64,000 bases of DNA from Ramlibacter lithotrophicus (GCF_012184415.1 NZ_VTOX01000002.1:620001-684000); one strand, 5' to 3'. Counted from the first letter of the stretch, positions 50,071-60,462 are shown. Notes: generated from the sequence alone by a model not told the origin. A program made the numbers and translations.

Positions 50071-50667
50071 ATGCACGCGCTCCTCAAGTTCTCCCATGCC
50101 GTGGACCGGCTCAATGCCCTGGTGGGCCGGTACGTCATCTGGCTGATCCTGGGCTCGACGCTGATCAGCGGCATCAACGCCATCGTCCGCAAGGCCTTCA
50201 ACTACAGCTCGAACGCCTACCTCGAGGTGCAGTGGTACCTGTTCGCGGCCGCCTTCCTGCTGGCGGCGGGCTACACCTTGCTCCATGGCGAGCACGTGCG
50301 CATCGACGTGGTCTCGGGCCACCTGTCCAAGCGCAAGCAGATCTGGATCGACGTGATCGGCTTCGCGCTGTTCCTCACGCCGATGTGCCTGACGATCCTC
50401 TGGTACGGCATTCCGTTCTTCCTCCAGGGCTACCGCTCCGGCGAGATGTCCAACAACCCCGGCGGGCTGATCCGCTGGCCGGTGTACCTGATGATGCCGC
50501 TGGGCGTGGCCCTGTTGCTGCTGCAGGGATGGTCTGAACTGATCAAGCGGATCGCGTTCCTCAAGGGGCTGATCGAGGACCCCACCGTGAAGAAGGTGGA
50601 GAAGACGGCGGAGGAGGAACTCGCCGAATCGATCCGGCGCGAGGCCGAGCAGGCCGGCAAGCTCTGA
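50071..50667 (+). CDS. TRAP transporter 3 small membrane subunit (DctQ)
   Basis: The 198-residue protein has four membrane segments (YVIWLILGSTLISGINAIV, LFAAAFLLAAGYTLLHGEHVRID, GFALFLTPMCLTILWYGI, YLMMPLGVALLLLQGW) and a charged C-terminal tail (VKKVEKTAEEELAESIRREAE). Its length and tail are those of DctQ units paired with TakP-type binding proteins. It is 22 bp from the large subunit gene. Confidence 0.92.
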   Translation: MHALLKFSHAVDRLNALVGRYVIWLILGSTLISGINAIVRKAFNYSSNAYLEVQWYLFAAAFLLAAGYTLLHGEHVRIDVVSGHLSKRKQIWIDVIGFALFLTPMCLTILWYGIPFFLQGYRSGEMSNNPGGLIRWPVYLMMPLGVALLLLQGWSELIKRIAFLKGLIEDPTVKKVEKTAEEELAESIRREAEQAGKL

Positions 50668-50689
50668 CGAACAAGAAACGAGAAGACGG

Positions 50690-52513
50690 ATGGAGTTCCT
50701 GACCCACAACTTCGCCCCCATCATGTTCATGGGGCTGATCGTGTTCCTGCTGTTCGGCTTTCCGGTGGCGTTCAGCCTCGGCGCCTGCGGCCTGTTCTTC
50801 GGATTCATCGGCGTCGAGGTCGGCGCCCTGCCCGAGTCGCTGCTGCAGGCGCTGCCGCTGCGCCTGTTCGGCATCATGCAGAACGACACGCTGCTGGCGA
50901 TCCCGTTCTTCACCCTGATGGGGCTGATCCTGGAGCGCAGCGGCATGGCCGAGGACCTGCTCGACACCGTCGGCCAGCTGTTCGGCCCGGTGCGCGGCGG
51001 CCTGGCGCTGGCGGTGATCCTGGTGGGCGCCCTGCTGGCCGCGACCACCGGCGTGGTGGCGGCCTCCGTGATCTCGATGGGCCTGATCTCGCTGCCGATC
51101 ATGCTGCGCTACGGCTACGACCGGCGGCTCGCCTCCGGAGCCATCGCGGCGTCCGGCACGCTGGCCCAGATCATCCCGCCGTCGTTGGTGCTGATCGTGC
51201 TGGCCGACCAGCTGGGGCGCAGCGTCGGCGACATGTACAAGGGCGCCTTCATCCCGGGGTTCGTGCTGACGGGGCTGTACGTCGCGTATGTGATGGGCGT
51301 GGCGCTGTTCAAGCCGCACATGGCGCCGGCGCTGCCGCTGGAGGCGCGCACTTACCGGGAGCCGGACGGCTCGCCCGGCCTGCGCTCGCTGCTGGTGCTC
51401 ACGGTGATCGGCACGACGGCCGCGGTGTCGCTGGGCGTGAACTACGCCGCCGTGGTCAGCTGGTTGCGCGGCGAGACCGTCGCCACCATGCCGACCGACG
51501 AAACCATCGTCGTCGCCATGGGCGCGGGCGTGCTGCTGGCCTTCGTGATCGCCCTGATCAACAAGGCGACCGGACTCGGCCTGCTGTCGCGCATGGCCGA
51601 GCGCGTGACCTTCGTGCTCATCCCGCCACTGATGCTGATCTTCCTGGTTCTGGGCACCATCTTCCTGGGCGTCGCGACGCCCACCGAGGGCGGCGCCATG
51701 GGCGCGCTGGGCGCGATCGTCATGGCGGTCGTGCGCCGCCGCCTGACCTGGCCGCTGCTGCGCCAGGCGCTGAACTCGACGACCAAGCTGTCGTCCTTCG
51801 TGCTGTTCATCCTGGTCGGCGCCACGATCTTCGGCCTGGTCTTCCAGGGCGTGGACGGTCCGATCTGGGTGGAGCACCTGCTCACGGGCCTGCCCGGCGG
51901 GCAACTGGGCTTCCTGATCGTCGTGAACGTCCTGATCTTCATCCTCGCGTTCTTCCTCGACTTCTTCGAGCTGTCGTTCATCGTCGTGCCGCTGCTCGCC
52001 CCGGTGGCGCAGAAGCTGGGCATCGACCTGGTCTGGTTCGGCGTGCTGCTCGCCGTCAACATGCAGACCTCGTTCATGCACCCGCCGTTCGGCTTTGCGT
52101 TGTTCTACCTGCGCAGCGTCGCTCCCGACAAGGCGTACACCGACCGGATCACGCGGCGCCAGATCGCGCCGGTGACCACGATGCAGATCTACTGGGGCGC
52201 CGTGCCCTTCGTGATCATCCAGATCGTCATGGTGGGCCTCATCATCGCGTTCCCCACCCTCGTCTCGGGCAACCTGGACAAGGCGCCGGTGCAGGACATG
52301 GACAAGGTGCAACAGCAGATGGAGCGGATGCTGAACCAGCAGGAGAAGCTGGCGGTGCCCGACCCGGCGGCGGCACCGGCCGCACCGGCGCAACCGCAGC
52401 CGGGCAGCACACCTGCTGCGGGCGCGGTACCGGTGCCGGAGCCGGCTGCCGAAGCGCCGGCGGTCTCCGACGAGGACCTCCTGAAGCAGTTGCAGCAAGG
52501 GCCGGCGAAGTAG
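50690..52513 (+). CDS. TRAP transporter 3 large membrane subunit (DctM), long form
   Basis: The 607-residue permease is about 170 residues longer than DctM of TRAP 1 and 2. FSLGACGLFFGFIGVE, LAQIIPPSLVLIVLADQLGRSVGDMYKGAF and LFLGVATPTEGGAMGALGAIVMAV are DctM core stretches. A central extra membrane region (about residues 225-290) and a Pro/Ala/Gln-rich cytosolic tail (about 540-607) account for the added length. The likely partners are the two TakP-like binding proteins encoded convergently to the right. Confidence 0.93.
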   Translation: MEFLTHNFAPIMFMGLIVFLLFGFPVAFSLGACGLFFGFIGVEVGALPESLLQALPLRLFGIMQNDTLLAIPFFTLMGLILERSGMAEDLLDTVGQLFGPVRGGLALAVILVGALLAATTGVVAASVISMGLISLPIMLRYGYDRRLASGAIAASGTLAQIIPPSLVLIVLADQLGRSVGDMYKGAFIPGFVLTGLYVAYVMGVALFKPHMAPALPLEARTYREPDGSPGLRSLLVLTVIGTTAAVSLGVNYAAVVSWLRGETVATMPTDETIVVAMGAGVLLAFVIALINKATGLGLLSRMAERVTFVLIPPLMLIFLVLGTIFLGVATPTEGGAMGALGAIVMAVVRRRLTWPLLRQALNSTTKLSSFVLFILVGATIFGLVFQGVDGPIWVEHLLTGLPGGQLGFLIVVNVLIFILAFFLDFFELSFIVVPLLAPVAQKLGIDLVWFGVLLAVNMQTSFMHPPFGFALFYLRSVAPDKAYTDRITRRQIAPVTTMQIYWGAVPFVIIQIVMVGLIIAFPTLVSGNLDKAPVQDMDKVQQQMERMLNQQEKLAVPDPAAAPAAPAQPQPGSTPAAGAVPVPEPAAEAPAVSDEDLLKQLQQGPAK

Positions 52514-52533
52514 CGCGTCCCCCTCCCAAGCAC

Positions 52534-52571
52534 AACGCCCCGGCCGCTCGAAGCGGACCGGGGCGTTTTCC
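52534..52571. terminator. bidirectional terminator between TRAP 3 permease and binding-protein genes
   Basis: AACGCCCCGG (52534-52543) pairs with CCGGGGCGTT (52558-52567), with a smaller CCGCT/AGCGG stem inside. TTTT follows on the right, and AA-rich bases precede, so it can serve both convergent units. Confidence 0.85.
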
Positions 52572-52611
52572 TTCGGCAGCAAGCGCGCCGGACGGCGCGC
52601 TTCGCTTCGCG

Positions 52612-53694
52612 TCAGACCTTCACGGTGGTCATGTAGCTGCTGTAGCGATACTCGGAGAAGCGGTCCCACAGGAGCTGGTCGCGCTGGAAGGCGCGCATGT
52701 CCTGGTGGATCTTCTTGAACTCGGGCGACTTCGCCTCGTGCTCGCCGAACACCTCCATCGAGGCCTTGAAGCCGGCGTCCATCACGTCCTTCGGGAACGG
52801 CTTGAGCTGGGTCTTCGCGGCGACCAGGCGCTTCAGCGCGATCGGGTTCTTCGCGTCGTACTTGGCCGTCATGTCACGGGCCGCCACCGCGCCGGCGGCA
52901 CGCACCATGGCCTTGTTTTCGGCCGACAGGGCGTCGAACGCCTTCTTGTTGATGAAGAACTCGAGCTCGGCGCCGCCTTCCCACCAGCCGGGGTAGTAGT
53001 AGAAGGGCGCGACCTTGTTGAAGCCCAGCTTCTCGTCGTCGTAGGGGCCGACGAACTCGGTGGCGTCCAGCGTGCCTTTCTCCAGGGCCTGGTAGACCTC
53101 GCCGGCCGGCATGTTCTGGGCCACCACGCCCAGCTTGGCCATGGCCTCGCCGAACAGGCCGCCGCCCAGGCGCATCTTCAGGCCCTGCAGGTCCTTGGCG
53201 CTCTTGATCTCCTTGCGGTACCAGCCGCCCATCTGGGTGGTGGTGTTGCCGGCGCTCATGCTCACGATGTTGTACTTGGCGTAGAACTCGTCCATCAGCT
53301 TGCGGCCGTTGCCGTGCTCCATCCACGCGTCCATCTGGCGCGCGGTGAGGCCGAACGGAACGGCGCAGCCGAACGCGAAGATCGAGTCCTTGCCGGTGAA
53401 GTAGTAAGGCGCCGTCAGCGCCATCTGGATCGTGTCGTTCTGGATCGCGTCGACGACGCCGAAGGGGGGCATCAGCTCGCCGGCGGCGTGGACCGAGCAC
53501 TCGAACTTGCCGCCGGAGAGTTCCTTCAGCGTCCTGGAGAAGGTCTCGGCGCTGCCGAAGATGGTGTCGAGGGACTTGGGAAAGCTCGCGGCGAGGCGCC
53601 AGCGGATGGCGGCTTGCGCATGCACGGCCGGCGCGGCGCCGGCGGCGAGGACGCCGGCGATGCCGGCATTTTTGATGAGGGAACGGCGATCCAT
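52612..53694 (-). CDS. TRAP substrate-binding protein, TakP-like, copy A
   Basis: The 360-residue periplasmic protein starts MDRRSLIKNAGIAGVLAAGAAPAVHA, a twin-arginine-type signal. LAASFPKSLDTIFGSAETFSRTLKELSGGKFE, GGWYRKEIKSAKDLQGLKMRLGG and PYDDEKLGFNKVAPFYYYPGWWEGGAELEFFINK match TakP-type proteins that bind 2-oxoacids such as pyruvate with sodium. It is convergent with the long DctM. It is a paralog of the gene at 53881. Confidence 0.92.
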   Translation of the reverse strand: MDRRSLIKNAGIAGVLAAGAAPAVHAQAAIRWRLAASFPKSLDTIFGSAETFSRTLKELSGGKFECSVHAAGELMPPFGVVDAIQNDTIQMALTAPYYFTGKDSIFAFGCAVPFGLTARQMDAWMEHGNGRKLMDEFYAKYNIVSMSAGNTTTQMGGWYRKEIKSAKDLQGLKMRLGGGLFGEAMAKLGVVAQNMPAGEVYQALEKGTLDATEFVGPYDDEKLGFNKVAPFYYYPGWWEGGAELEFFINKKAFDALSAENKAMVRAAGAVAARDMTAKYDAKNPIALKRLVAAKTQLKPFPKDVMDAGFKASMEVFGEHEAKSPEFKKIHQDMRAFQRDQLLWDRFSEYRYSSYMTTVKV

Positions 53695-53880
53695 CGATGT
53701 GTCCTTGTTGGTCAGCGGCGCCCGATGCGCCGGGGGGCGCGGCGGAGCCGGTCGGCCCCTCCTGCCCGCCTTGCCCTTTCGGCAAACGGCGCCGTATTGT
53801 AATCACCGGTGACGAAAGGCCCGCCCCGGCGAGGGTTGCGGCCGATCAGGTCGCGCGGCCGGCCGCCCAGGGCGGCGGCA

Positions 53881-55005
53881 TCACAGCCGCTGCGACTGCA
53901 TGAACCGGTCGAACGTGGCCTCGGTGAAGCGGAACCACAGGTTCTGGTCGGAACGGAAGCGCCGGTAGTCCGCGTAGACCTTGCGCCACTGCTCGTTGCT
54001 GGCCGACAGCTCGTCGTACAGCCGCATCGACTCGCGGAATGCCTGGGTCAGGATGTCGGCTGGAAACGGCCGCAGCCGCGCGCCGGAAGCCACCAGCTGC
54101 TTGAGGGCCCCTGGGTTGCGCACGTCGTACTTGGCCTGCGTCTCCACGTGCGCGTAGGTGCTGGCCATCTCGACGTAGGCCTTGTACTCGGGCGACAGCG
54201 CCCGAAACGCCTTCAGGTTGACGTACAGGTCCAGTTGCAGCCCGCCTTCCCACCAGCCGGGATAGTAGTAATACGGAGCCACCTTGTTGAATCCCAGCTT
54301 CTGGTCGTCGTACGGCCCGATCCACTCCGCCGCGTCGATCGCTCCCTTCTCCAGCGCCTGGTAGATCTCGCCGGCGGGGATGTTGCGCGGCAAGCCCCCG
54401 AGGCGCTCCAGCACCTTGCCGGCGAAGCCGCCGATGCGGAACTTCAAACCCTTGAGGTCTTCCGCCGAACGGATTTCCTGGCGCATCCAGCCGCCCATCT
54501 GCGCCCCCGTGTTGCCGCAGGGGAAGCTGGTCATGTCGTAGCGGGCATAGAACTCGCGCATCAGCCTGCGGCCGTTGCCTTCGTAGGTCCAGGCGCTCAT
54601 CTGGCGGCTGTTCAGCCCGAACGGGATCGCGCCGCCGATGGCGAAGGTCTCGTCCTTGTCGAAGAAGTAGTACGGCGCGGTGTGCGCGGCCTCGACGACC
54701 CCCTGCTGAACGCCGTCGACGACGCCGAAGGCCGGCATGAGCTCGCCCGACGCATGCACGGCGACCTCGAAGCGCCCGCCCGACAGCTCGCGCACCTTGC
54801 GCGCGAACACTTCGGCCGCCCCGTGGATCGTGTCCAGCGACTTCGGAAAGCTGGAGGCGAGGCGCCAGCGCACCAGCGCCTGCGCATGGATGGCCGGCGC
54901 AGCGCCGGCCGCCAGGACCCCCACGAGGCCGGCGCCGGCGACCAGGGAGCGTCGGCCCACGGCGCCCGCCATGCCCTGGGCCGCGACTCGTTTGTTGTGC
55001 GGCAT
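53881..55005 (-). CDS. TRAP substrate-binding protein, TakP-like, copy B
   Basis: The 374-residue paralog of copy A has a longer N-terminus and a twin-arginine signal (GRRSLVAGAGLVGVLAAGAAPAIHA). The same WWEGG and PYDDQKLGFNKVAPYYYYPGWW stretches occur, but ligand-pocket neighbours differ (SFPCGNTGAQMGGWMRQEI). It begins 16 bp after the dxs stop, so it is probably read from the dxs operon. Two binding proteins may widen the range of one QM pair. Confidence 0.92.
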   Translation of the reverse strand: MPHNKRVAAQGMAGAVGRRSLVAGAGLVGVLAAGAAPAIHAQALVRWRLASSFPKSLDTIHGAAEVFARKVRELSGGRFEVAVHASGELMPAFGVVDGVQQGVVEAAHTAPYYFFDKDETFAIGGAIPFGLNSRQMSAWTYEGNGRRLMREFYARYDMTSFPCGNTGAQMGGWMRQEIRSAEDLKGLKFRIGGFAGKVLERLGGLPRNIPAGEIYQALEKGAIDAAEWIGPYDDQKLGFNKVAPYYYYPGWWEGGLQLDLYVNLKAFRALSPEYKAYVEMASTYAHVETQAKYDVRNPGALKQLVASGARLRPFPADILTQAFRESMRLYDELSASNEQWRKVYADYRRFRSDQNLWFRFTEATFDRFMQSQRL

Positions 55006-55021
55006 GCCAGGGTCCGGCCGG

Positions 55022-56929
55022 CTAGCTGACGATCTTCAGCGCCGGCTGCAGCCGCTCGACGGCCTCGGCGAAGCGCCGGCGCACCGACGCCTCGATGCCG
55101 GCGGCATCCAGGCCCTGCAGCGCCAGCAGCTTGGCCGGATCGCCGTGCTCGATGAACTCGTCGCGCAGGCCCAGGTGCAGCAGCGGCTTGACCATGCCGG
55201 CGGCCTGCAGCGCCTCGGCGACGGCACTGCCCGCGCCGCCCGCGATGCAGCCCTCTTCCACCGTCACCAGCGCTTCGTGCCGGGCCGCCACTTCGAGCAG
55301 CAGCGCGGTGTCCAGCGGCTTGGCCCAGCGCATGTTGACCACCGTGGCGTTGAGCCGCTCCGCCGCCGCCAGGGCGGGATACAGCAGCGTGCCGAACGCG
55401 AGGATGGCGACGCCGCGCGGCTGCGCGTCGGGCGCCGTGCGCGCGCGGCGGATCTCGCCCTTGCCGAACGGCAGGGCCTGCAGGCCGGGCGCCACTGCCG
55501 CGCCGACGCCGGCGCCGCGCGGATAGCGCACGGCGACCGGATGGTCCTGCTCGAACGCGCTGGTGAGCAGCTGCCGGCATTCGTTCTCGTCCGCCGGGCA
55601 CGCGATGCTCACGTTCGGAATGCAGCGCATGAACGCGATGTCGTAGGCGCCGGCGTGGGTCGGGCCGTCGGCGCCGACGATGCCCGCGCGATCGAGGGCG
55701 AACACCACCGGCAGGTTCTGCAGCGCCACGTCGTGCACGAACTGGTCGTAGGCGCGCTGCAGGAACGTCGAATAGATCGCCACCACCGGCTTCATGCCCT
55801 CGCACGCCAGGCCCGCGGCGAAGGTCACCGCATGCTGCTCGGCGATGCCGACGTCGAAATAGCGTTCGGGAAAGCGCTGCTCGAATTCCACCAGCCCGGA
55901 GCCCTCGCGCATGGCCGGCGTGATGCCGACCAGCCGCTGGTCGCGCTCGGCCATGTCGCACAGCCACTGGCCGAACACCTGGGTGAATGTCTGCTTGGGC
56001 GCCTTGGCGGGCTTGACGATGCCGACGGCCGGATCGAACTTGCCCGGGCCGTGGTACGCCACCGGGTCGGCTTCGGCCAGCTTGTAGCCCTGGCCCTTGC
56101 GCGTGACCACGTGCAGGAACTGCGGCCCCGCCAGGTGCCTGATGTTCTCCAGCGTCGGCACCAGCGAGTCGAGGTCGTGGCCGTCGATCGGGCCGATGTA
56201 GTTGAAGCCGAACTTCTCGAACAGCGTTGCCGGCACGATCATGCCCTTGGCCTGCTCCTCCAGGCGCTTGGCCAGTTCGAACAGGGGCGGCGCGACGCGC
56301 AGCACGTTCTTGCCCACGTTCTTGGCCGCCGCGTAGAACTGGCCGCTCATGAGCTGGGCGAGGTAGCGGTTCAATGCGCCCACCGGCGGGCTGATCGACA
56401 TGTCGTTGTCGTTCAGGATCACCAGCAGGTCGCAATCGGCGACCCCGGCGTTGTTGAGGGCCTCGAACGCCATGCCCGCGCTCATCGCGCCGTCGCCGAT
56501 GATCGCCACGGCCTTGCGGTTCTCGCCCTTGCGTTTGGCCGCCAGGGCCATGCCGAGCGCCGCCGAGATGCTGGTCGACGAATGCGCCGTCCCGAACGCG
56601 TCGTACCCGCTCTCGGTGCGCTGCGGAAATCCGGAGAGGCCGCCGAGCTGGCGCAGCGTCGCCATGCGCTCGCGCCGGCCCGTGAGGATCTTGTGCGGGT
56701 AGGTCTGGTGGCCCACGTCCCACACCAGCCGGTCGTACGGCGTGTTGAAGACGTAGTGCAGCGCGATCGTCAGTTCCACCGTCCCCAGGTTCGAGCTGAG
56801 GTGGCCGCCGGTGCGCGACACGCTGTCCAGCACGAAGGCGCGCAACTCGTCGGCCAGCGCCTTGAGCTGGGTGCGCGGCAGCTTGCGCAGTTCCGCGGGG
56901 TCGTTGATCGCTTGGAGCAAGGATGCCAT
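55022..56929 (-). CDS. dxs: 1-deoxy-D-xylulose-5-phosphate synthase
   Basis: The 635-residue thiamine-diphosphate enzyme joins pyruvate and glyceraldehyde-3-phosphate in the MEP isoprenoid pathway. [23 protein letters not shown], the ThDP motif [18 protein letters not shown] ending in NDN, and [15 protein letters not shown] are all present. ATG 56929 begins [17 protein letters not shown], the family start. It lies 8 bp after ispA in the xseB-ispA-dxs operon. Confidence 0.97.
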   Translation of the reverse strand: MASLLQAINDPAELRKLPRTQLKALADELRAFVLDSVSRTGGHLSSNLGTVELTIALHYVFNTPYDRLVWDVGHQTYPHKILTGRRERMATLRQLGGLSGFPQRTESGYDAFGTAHSSTSISAALGMALAAKRKGENRKAVAIIGDGAMSAGMAFEALNNAGVADCDLLVILNDNDMSISPPVGALNRYLAQLMSGQFYAAAKNVGKNVLRVAPPLFELAKRLEEQAKGMIVPATLFEKFGFNYIGPIDGHDLDSLVPTLENIRHLAGPQFLHVVTRKGQGYKLAEADPVAYHGPGKFDPAVGIVKPAKAPKQTFTQVFGQWLCDMAERDQRLVGITPAMREGSGLVEFEQRFPERYFDVGIAEQHAVTFAAGLACEGMKPVVAIYSTFLQRAYDQFVHDVALQNLPVVFALDRAGIVGADGPTHAGAYDIAFMRCIPNVSIACPADENECRQLLTSAFEQDHPVAVRYPRGAGVGAAVAPGLQALPFGKGEIRRARTAPDAQPRGVAILAFGTLLYPALAAAERLNATVVNMRWAKPLDTALLLEVAARHEALVTVEEGCIAGGAGSAVAEALQAAGMVKPLLHLGLRDEFIEHGDPAKLLALQGLDAAGIEASVRRRFAEAVERLQPALKIVS

Positions 56930-56937
56930 CTGTCGTC

Positions 56938-57870
56938 TCAATTGTCCCGGTTCACCACCATCATGGCGAGCCCCTGTAAAGCCCGCGTGTCGGGCAGGCC
57001 GGAGCGCGCCAGGGCGGCGATGGCCTGCTCCAGCAACTCGCGTGCGAGGCGGCGCGAAGGCTCCAGGCCCAGCACCGACACGTAGGTCGGCTTGGCCTGG
57101 ACCGCGTCCTTGCCGGCCGTCTTGCCGAGCGTCGCCGAATCGGCGGTGACGTCCAGGATGTCGTCGATCACCTGGAACGCCAGTCCGACCGCAGCGCCGT
57201 AGTCCGCGAGCGCGGCCTGCACCTTCGCATCGGCCGCGCCGCACGCGGCTCCCATCAGCACGCAGCCTTGCAGCAGCGCCCCCGTCTTGCGCCTGTGCAT
57301 CTCGCGCAGCTGCGCCTCGTCCAGCGCGCAGCCGACGCTCGCGAGGTCGATCGCCTGGCCGCCCGCCATGCCGGCGTGCCCGGCGGCGCGCGCCAGCAGG
57401 CGGCACAAGGCGGCCTGCACGGCGACCGGAAACGCGGCGTCCTCGGGCGCCAGCAACTCGAAGGCGAGCGCCTGCAGCGCGTCGCCGGCCAGCAGCGCCT
57501 GCGCCTCGCCGAACTTCACGTGCACCGTCGGCTTGCCGCGCCGCAGGACGTCGTTGTCCATGCAAGGCATGTCGTCGTGCACCAGCGAATAGGCGTGGAT
57601 CAGCTCCACGGCGCAGGCGGCGCGCAGGCCGGCCTCCGCATGCCCGCCCACGGCCTCGCACGCGGCGAGCACGAGCAGCGGCCGCAGCCGCTTGCCGCCA
57701 TCGAGCACCGCGTAGCGCATCGCCTCGCCGAGCCCCGCGGGCGCGTCGGCCACGACCCACTGTCCCAGGGCCTGCTCGACCCGCCGCAGGCGCTCGGCGC
57801 TCCAGCGGGCCAGGTCGAATGCGGGGCGCGCAGCCGCGCCGGGGTCCCGCGTCGTCGCCGCGGCGCTCAC
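56938..57870 (-). CDS. ispA: farnesyl diphosphate synthase
   Basis: The 310-residue prenyl transferase condenses IPP with DMAPP and GPP. The two Asp-rich motifs are [10 protein letters not shown] (about residue 98) and IDDILD (about 235); GGKRLRPLL binds IPP. GTG 57870 is chosen because it overlaps the xseB stop as GTGA; an in-frame GTG four codons upstream is possible. Its product supplies ubiquinone and other isoprenoids. Confidence 0.94.
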   Translation of the reverse strand: MSAAATTRDPGAAARPAFDLARWSAERLRRVEQALGQWVVADAPAGLGEAMRYAVLDGGKRLRPLLVLAACEAVGGHAEAGLRAACAVELIHAYSLVHDDMPCMDNDVLRRGKPTVHVKFGEAQALLAGDALQALAFELLAPEDAAFPVAVQAALCRLLARAAGHAGMAGGQAIDLASVGCALDEAQLREMHRRKTGALLQGCVLMGAACGAADAKVQAALADYGAAVGLAFQVIDDILDVTADSATLGKTAGKDAVQAKPTYVSVLGLEPSRRLARELLEQAIAALARSGLPDTRALQGLAMMVVNRDN

Positions 57871-58094
57871 TCTTGCAGCCACGGCTTGAGCGTGCCTTCG
57901 TCGACCACCTTGATCTGGTGCTCCACCGCCTGCAGCTTGTCGCGGCAGAACTGCAGCAGGTGGGCGCCGCGCTGGTAGCCGGCGAGCAACTGCTCGAGCG
58001 GCAACTGGCCCGATTCGATCCGTGCGATCAACTGCTCGAGTTCGTCCAGGGCGGCCTCGTAGCTGGCGGGAGTGGGTGACTCAGGCAGGGACAT
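57867..58094 (-). CDS. xseB: exodeoxyribonuclease VII small subunit
   Basis: The 75-residue helical protein ([34 protein letters not shown], ending in [12 protein letters not shown]) is a typical XseB, which caps XseA in exonuclease VII. ATG 58094 is the first residue of the family. It heads the xseB-ispA-dxs operon as in many Proteobacteria. xseA is not in the window. Confidence 0.93.
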   Translation of the reverse strand: MSLPESPTPASYEAALDELEQLIARIESGQLPLEQLLAGYQRGAHLLQFCRDKLQAVEHQIKVVDEGTLKPWLQE

Positions 58095-58328
58095 GTGGAT
58101 GCGGCAGGGAAACCGGGATTTTAGGCGGTGCGCGATGCCGGGCCGCGGCGCGCGCGCCCGAGAGCCCGCACGGAGCCCCGAGATACCGACCCCGGGGGTA
58201 CAATCCGTGTCCCTTCTCGCCGGGTCGCCCACGTCCCGGTTTCCCCAACCGTTTCCAACGCCGCGCGCTCATCTCCGGGTCAGCGCTTCCCTGCCCCTTC
58301 ATAGGGGGAGTCTCTAGGTCAGGACACC

Positions 58329-59486
58329 ATGTCTGATTTAAGTCTTCAACTTCAGCAGGCCGAAAGCCAACTCCCTGTCACCAGCTACTTCGACGAAGCA
58401 CTGTTTCGCCGCGAGATGGAGGTCATCTTCCAGCGCGGGCCCCGCTACGTGGGGCACGCCCTGTCGGTCCCCGAGCCGGGCGACTTCCACGCGCTCCCGC
58501 AGGAGGGCGAGGGCCGCGCGCTGCTGCGCACCGCCAACGGCGTGGAGCTGATCTCGAACGTGTGCCGGCATCGCCAGGCCGTGATCCTGAAGGGCCGCGG
58601 CTCGATCGCGGCCGGCCCGTCCTCGGGCGGCAACATCGTGTGCCCGCTGCACCGCTGGACCTACAGCGGCGGCGGCGGCAGTCCCGCGGGCACGCTGCTC
58701 GGCGCGCCCCACTTCGCCAAGGACCCGTGCCTCAACCTGAACAACTATCCGCTCCAGGACTGGAACGGGTTGCTGTTCGAGCGCGCGCCGGGCAGCCCCG
58801 ACGTCGAAGCCGACCTCGCCGGCATGGGTCCCCGCGCCGACCTGGACTTCACCGGGATGGTGCTGGACCGGGTCGAACTGCACGAGTGCAACTACAACTG
58901 GAAGACGTTCATCGAGGTCTACCTCGAGGACTACCACGTCGGGCCGTTCCATCCCGGCCTGGGCAGCTTCGTGACGTGCGAGGACCTGCGCTGGGAGTTC
59001 AAGGAGAACTTTTCGGTGCAGACGGTGGGCATCGCCAACCGCCTGGGCAAGGCCGGCAGCCCCGTGTACGAGCGCTGGCAGAAGGCGCTGCTGGATTACC
59101 GCCAGGGCCGGCAGCCGAAATACGGCGCGATCTGGCTCACCTACTACCCGCACATCATGGTGGAGTGGTATCCGCACGTGCTGACGGTGTCCACGCTGCA
59201 CCCGGTCTCGCCGCAGAAGACGCTCAACATGGTCGAGTTCTACTACCCCGAGGAGATCGCCGCCTTCGAGCGCGAGTTCGTCGAGGCGCAGCAGGCCGCC
59301 TACATGGAGACCTGCGTCGAGGACGACGAGATCGCGGAGCGCATGGACCATGGGCGCAAGGCCCTGATGGACCGCGGCGACAACGAGGTCGGGCCGTACC
59401 AGAGCCCCATGGAAGACGGAATGCAGCACTTCCACGAGTGGTATCGCGCCCGCATCGGCGCGAACGCGGCGCGGCGTCTCGTCTAG
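58329..59486 (+). CDS. Rieske-type aromatic ring-hydroxylating oxygenase, alpha subunit
   Basis: The 385-residue protein has a Rieske [2Fe-2S] site with Cys79, His81 and Cys105, His108 (CRH and CPLH) and a mononuclear iron site in LEDYHVGPFHPGLG (two His about residues 201-206). The Rieske loop is longer than usual by about six residues. No beta subunit, ferredoxin or reductase is adjacent. It is divergent from xseB; this Rieske-dxs neighbourhood recurs in Comamonadaceae. The substrate is not known. A TACAAT hexamer (58198-58203) might be its -10. Confidence 0.92.
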   Translation: MSDLSLQLQQAESQLPVTSYFDEALFRREMEVIFQRGPRYVGHALSVPEPGDFHALPQEGEGRALLRTANGVELISNVCRHRQAVILKGRGSIAAGPSSGGNIVCPLHRWTYSGGGGSPAGTLLGAPHFAKDPCLNLNNYPLQDWNGLLFERAPGSPDVEADLAGMGPRADLDFTGMVLDRVELHECNYNWKTFIEVYLEDYHVGPFHPGLGSFVTCEDLRWEFKENFSVQTVGIANRLGKAGSPVYERWQKALLDYRQGRQPKYGAIWLTYYPHIMVEWYPHVLTVSTLHPVSPQKTLNMVEFYYPEEIAAFEREFVEAQQAAYMETCVEDDEIAERMDHGRKALMDRGDNEVGPYQSPMEDGMQHFHEWYRARIGANAARRLV

Positions 59487-59513
59487 GGCCGGCTGACCCG
59501 GCCGCGGCGCGCC

Positions 59514-60410
59514 ATGCAGGCCTGGTGGATGCTGCTGGCGTCCTTCTGCTTCGCGGCGATGGCCGTGTGCGTGAAGTTCGCGGCCGAGTGGTTCAACGCT
59601 GGCGAGCTGGTGTTCTGGCGCGGCGTGGTGGGCATCGTGTCGATCTGGGCCGTCGCACGCCACCATCGCATCCCGCTGGCCACGCGCTACCCGGGGATGC
59701 ACGCGTGGCGCTCGGTCGTCGGCGTGATCTCGCTGGGAACCTGGTTCTACGCCATCGCGCACCTCCCGCTCGCGACGGCCATGACGCTCAACTACATGAG
59801 CAGCGTCTGGGTCGCGCTGTTCGTGGTCGGCGCGCAGATCTTCCTGTGGCAGCCGCGGCGCGGCGGCGCCGCGCCGCGCCAGGGCCCGCTGGTCCTGAGC
59901 GTGCTGGCCGGGTTCGCAGGCGTCGTCATGATGCTGCGTCCCACCATCGAGCAGAACCAGGTCTTCGCCGGCCTGATCGGCGTGTTCTCTGGCCTCACGG
60001 CCGCCGTCGTCTACATGCAGCTTACGGCCCTCGGCAAGGTGGGCGAACCGGACACGCGTACCGTCTTCTACTTCGCGGTGGGGTCGACGCTGGCCGGCGG
60101 CCTGGCGATGCTGGCCGGTGGCGTGTCGCCCTGGAACTGGCGCGGCGCCGCGTGGCTGCTGCCGATGGGGCTGCTCGCGTCGGCGGGCCAGCTCGCCATG
60201 ACCCGTTCGTACAGCGCCGGCGCGACGCTCGTCGTCGCCAACCTGCAGTATTCCGGCCTCCTGTTCGGCGCGATCTTCGGCGTCACGCTGTTCGGCGACC
60301 GGATCGGCCTCTGGGGCTGGGGCGGCATGGCGCTGATCGTCGCCAGCGGCCTGGCCGCCACCGTGCTGCGCACCCGCGCGGCGCCCGATTCGCCGGCGCA
60401 AGACCACTGA
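59514..60410 (+). CDS. EamA/DMT-family transporter
   Basis: The 298-residue inner-membrane protein has ten hydrophobic segments in two EamA halves (LLASFCFAAMAVCVKFAAEWFNAGELVFWRG and VFAGLIGVFSGLTAAVVYMQL). It is a drug/metabolite-type exporter with unknown substrate. It starts 27 bp after the Rieske gene and may share its transcript. Confidence 0.92.
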   Translation: MQAWWMLLASFCFAAMAVCVKFAAEWFNAGELVFWRGVVGIVSIWAVARHHRIPLATRYPGMHAWRSVVGVISLGTWFYAIAHLPLATAMTLNYMSSVWVALFVVGAQIFLWQPRRGGAAPRQGPLVLSVLAGFAGVVMMLRPTIEQNQVFAGLIGVFSGLTAAVVYMQLTALGKVGEPDTRTVFYFAVGSTLAGGLAMLAGGVSPWNWRGAAWLLPMGLLASAGQLAMTRSYSAGATLVVANLQYSGLLFGAIFGVTLFGDRIGLWGWGGMALIVASGLAATVLRTRAAPDSPAQDH

Positions 60411-60462
60411 GAGCGGGGGGCGCGGGATAATCCGCGCTCCATCCGAAGCAAGGCCCGCAAGC

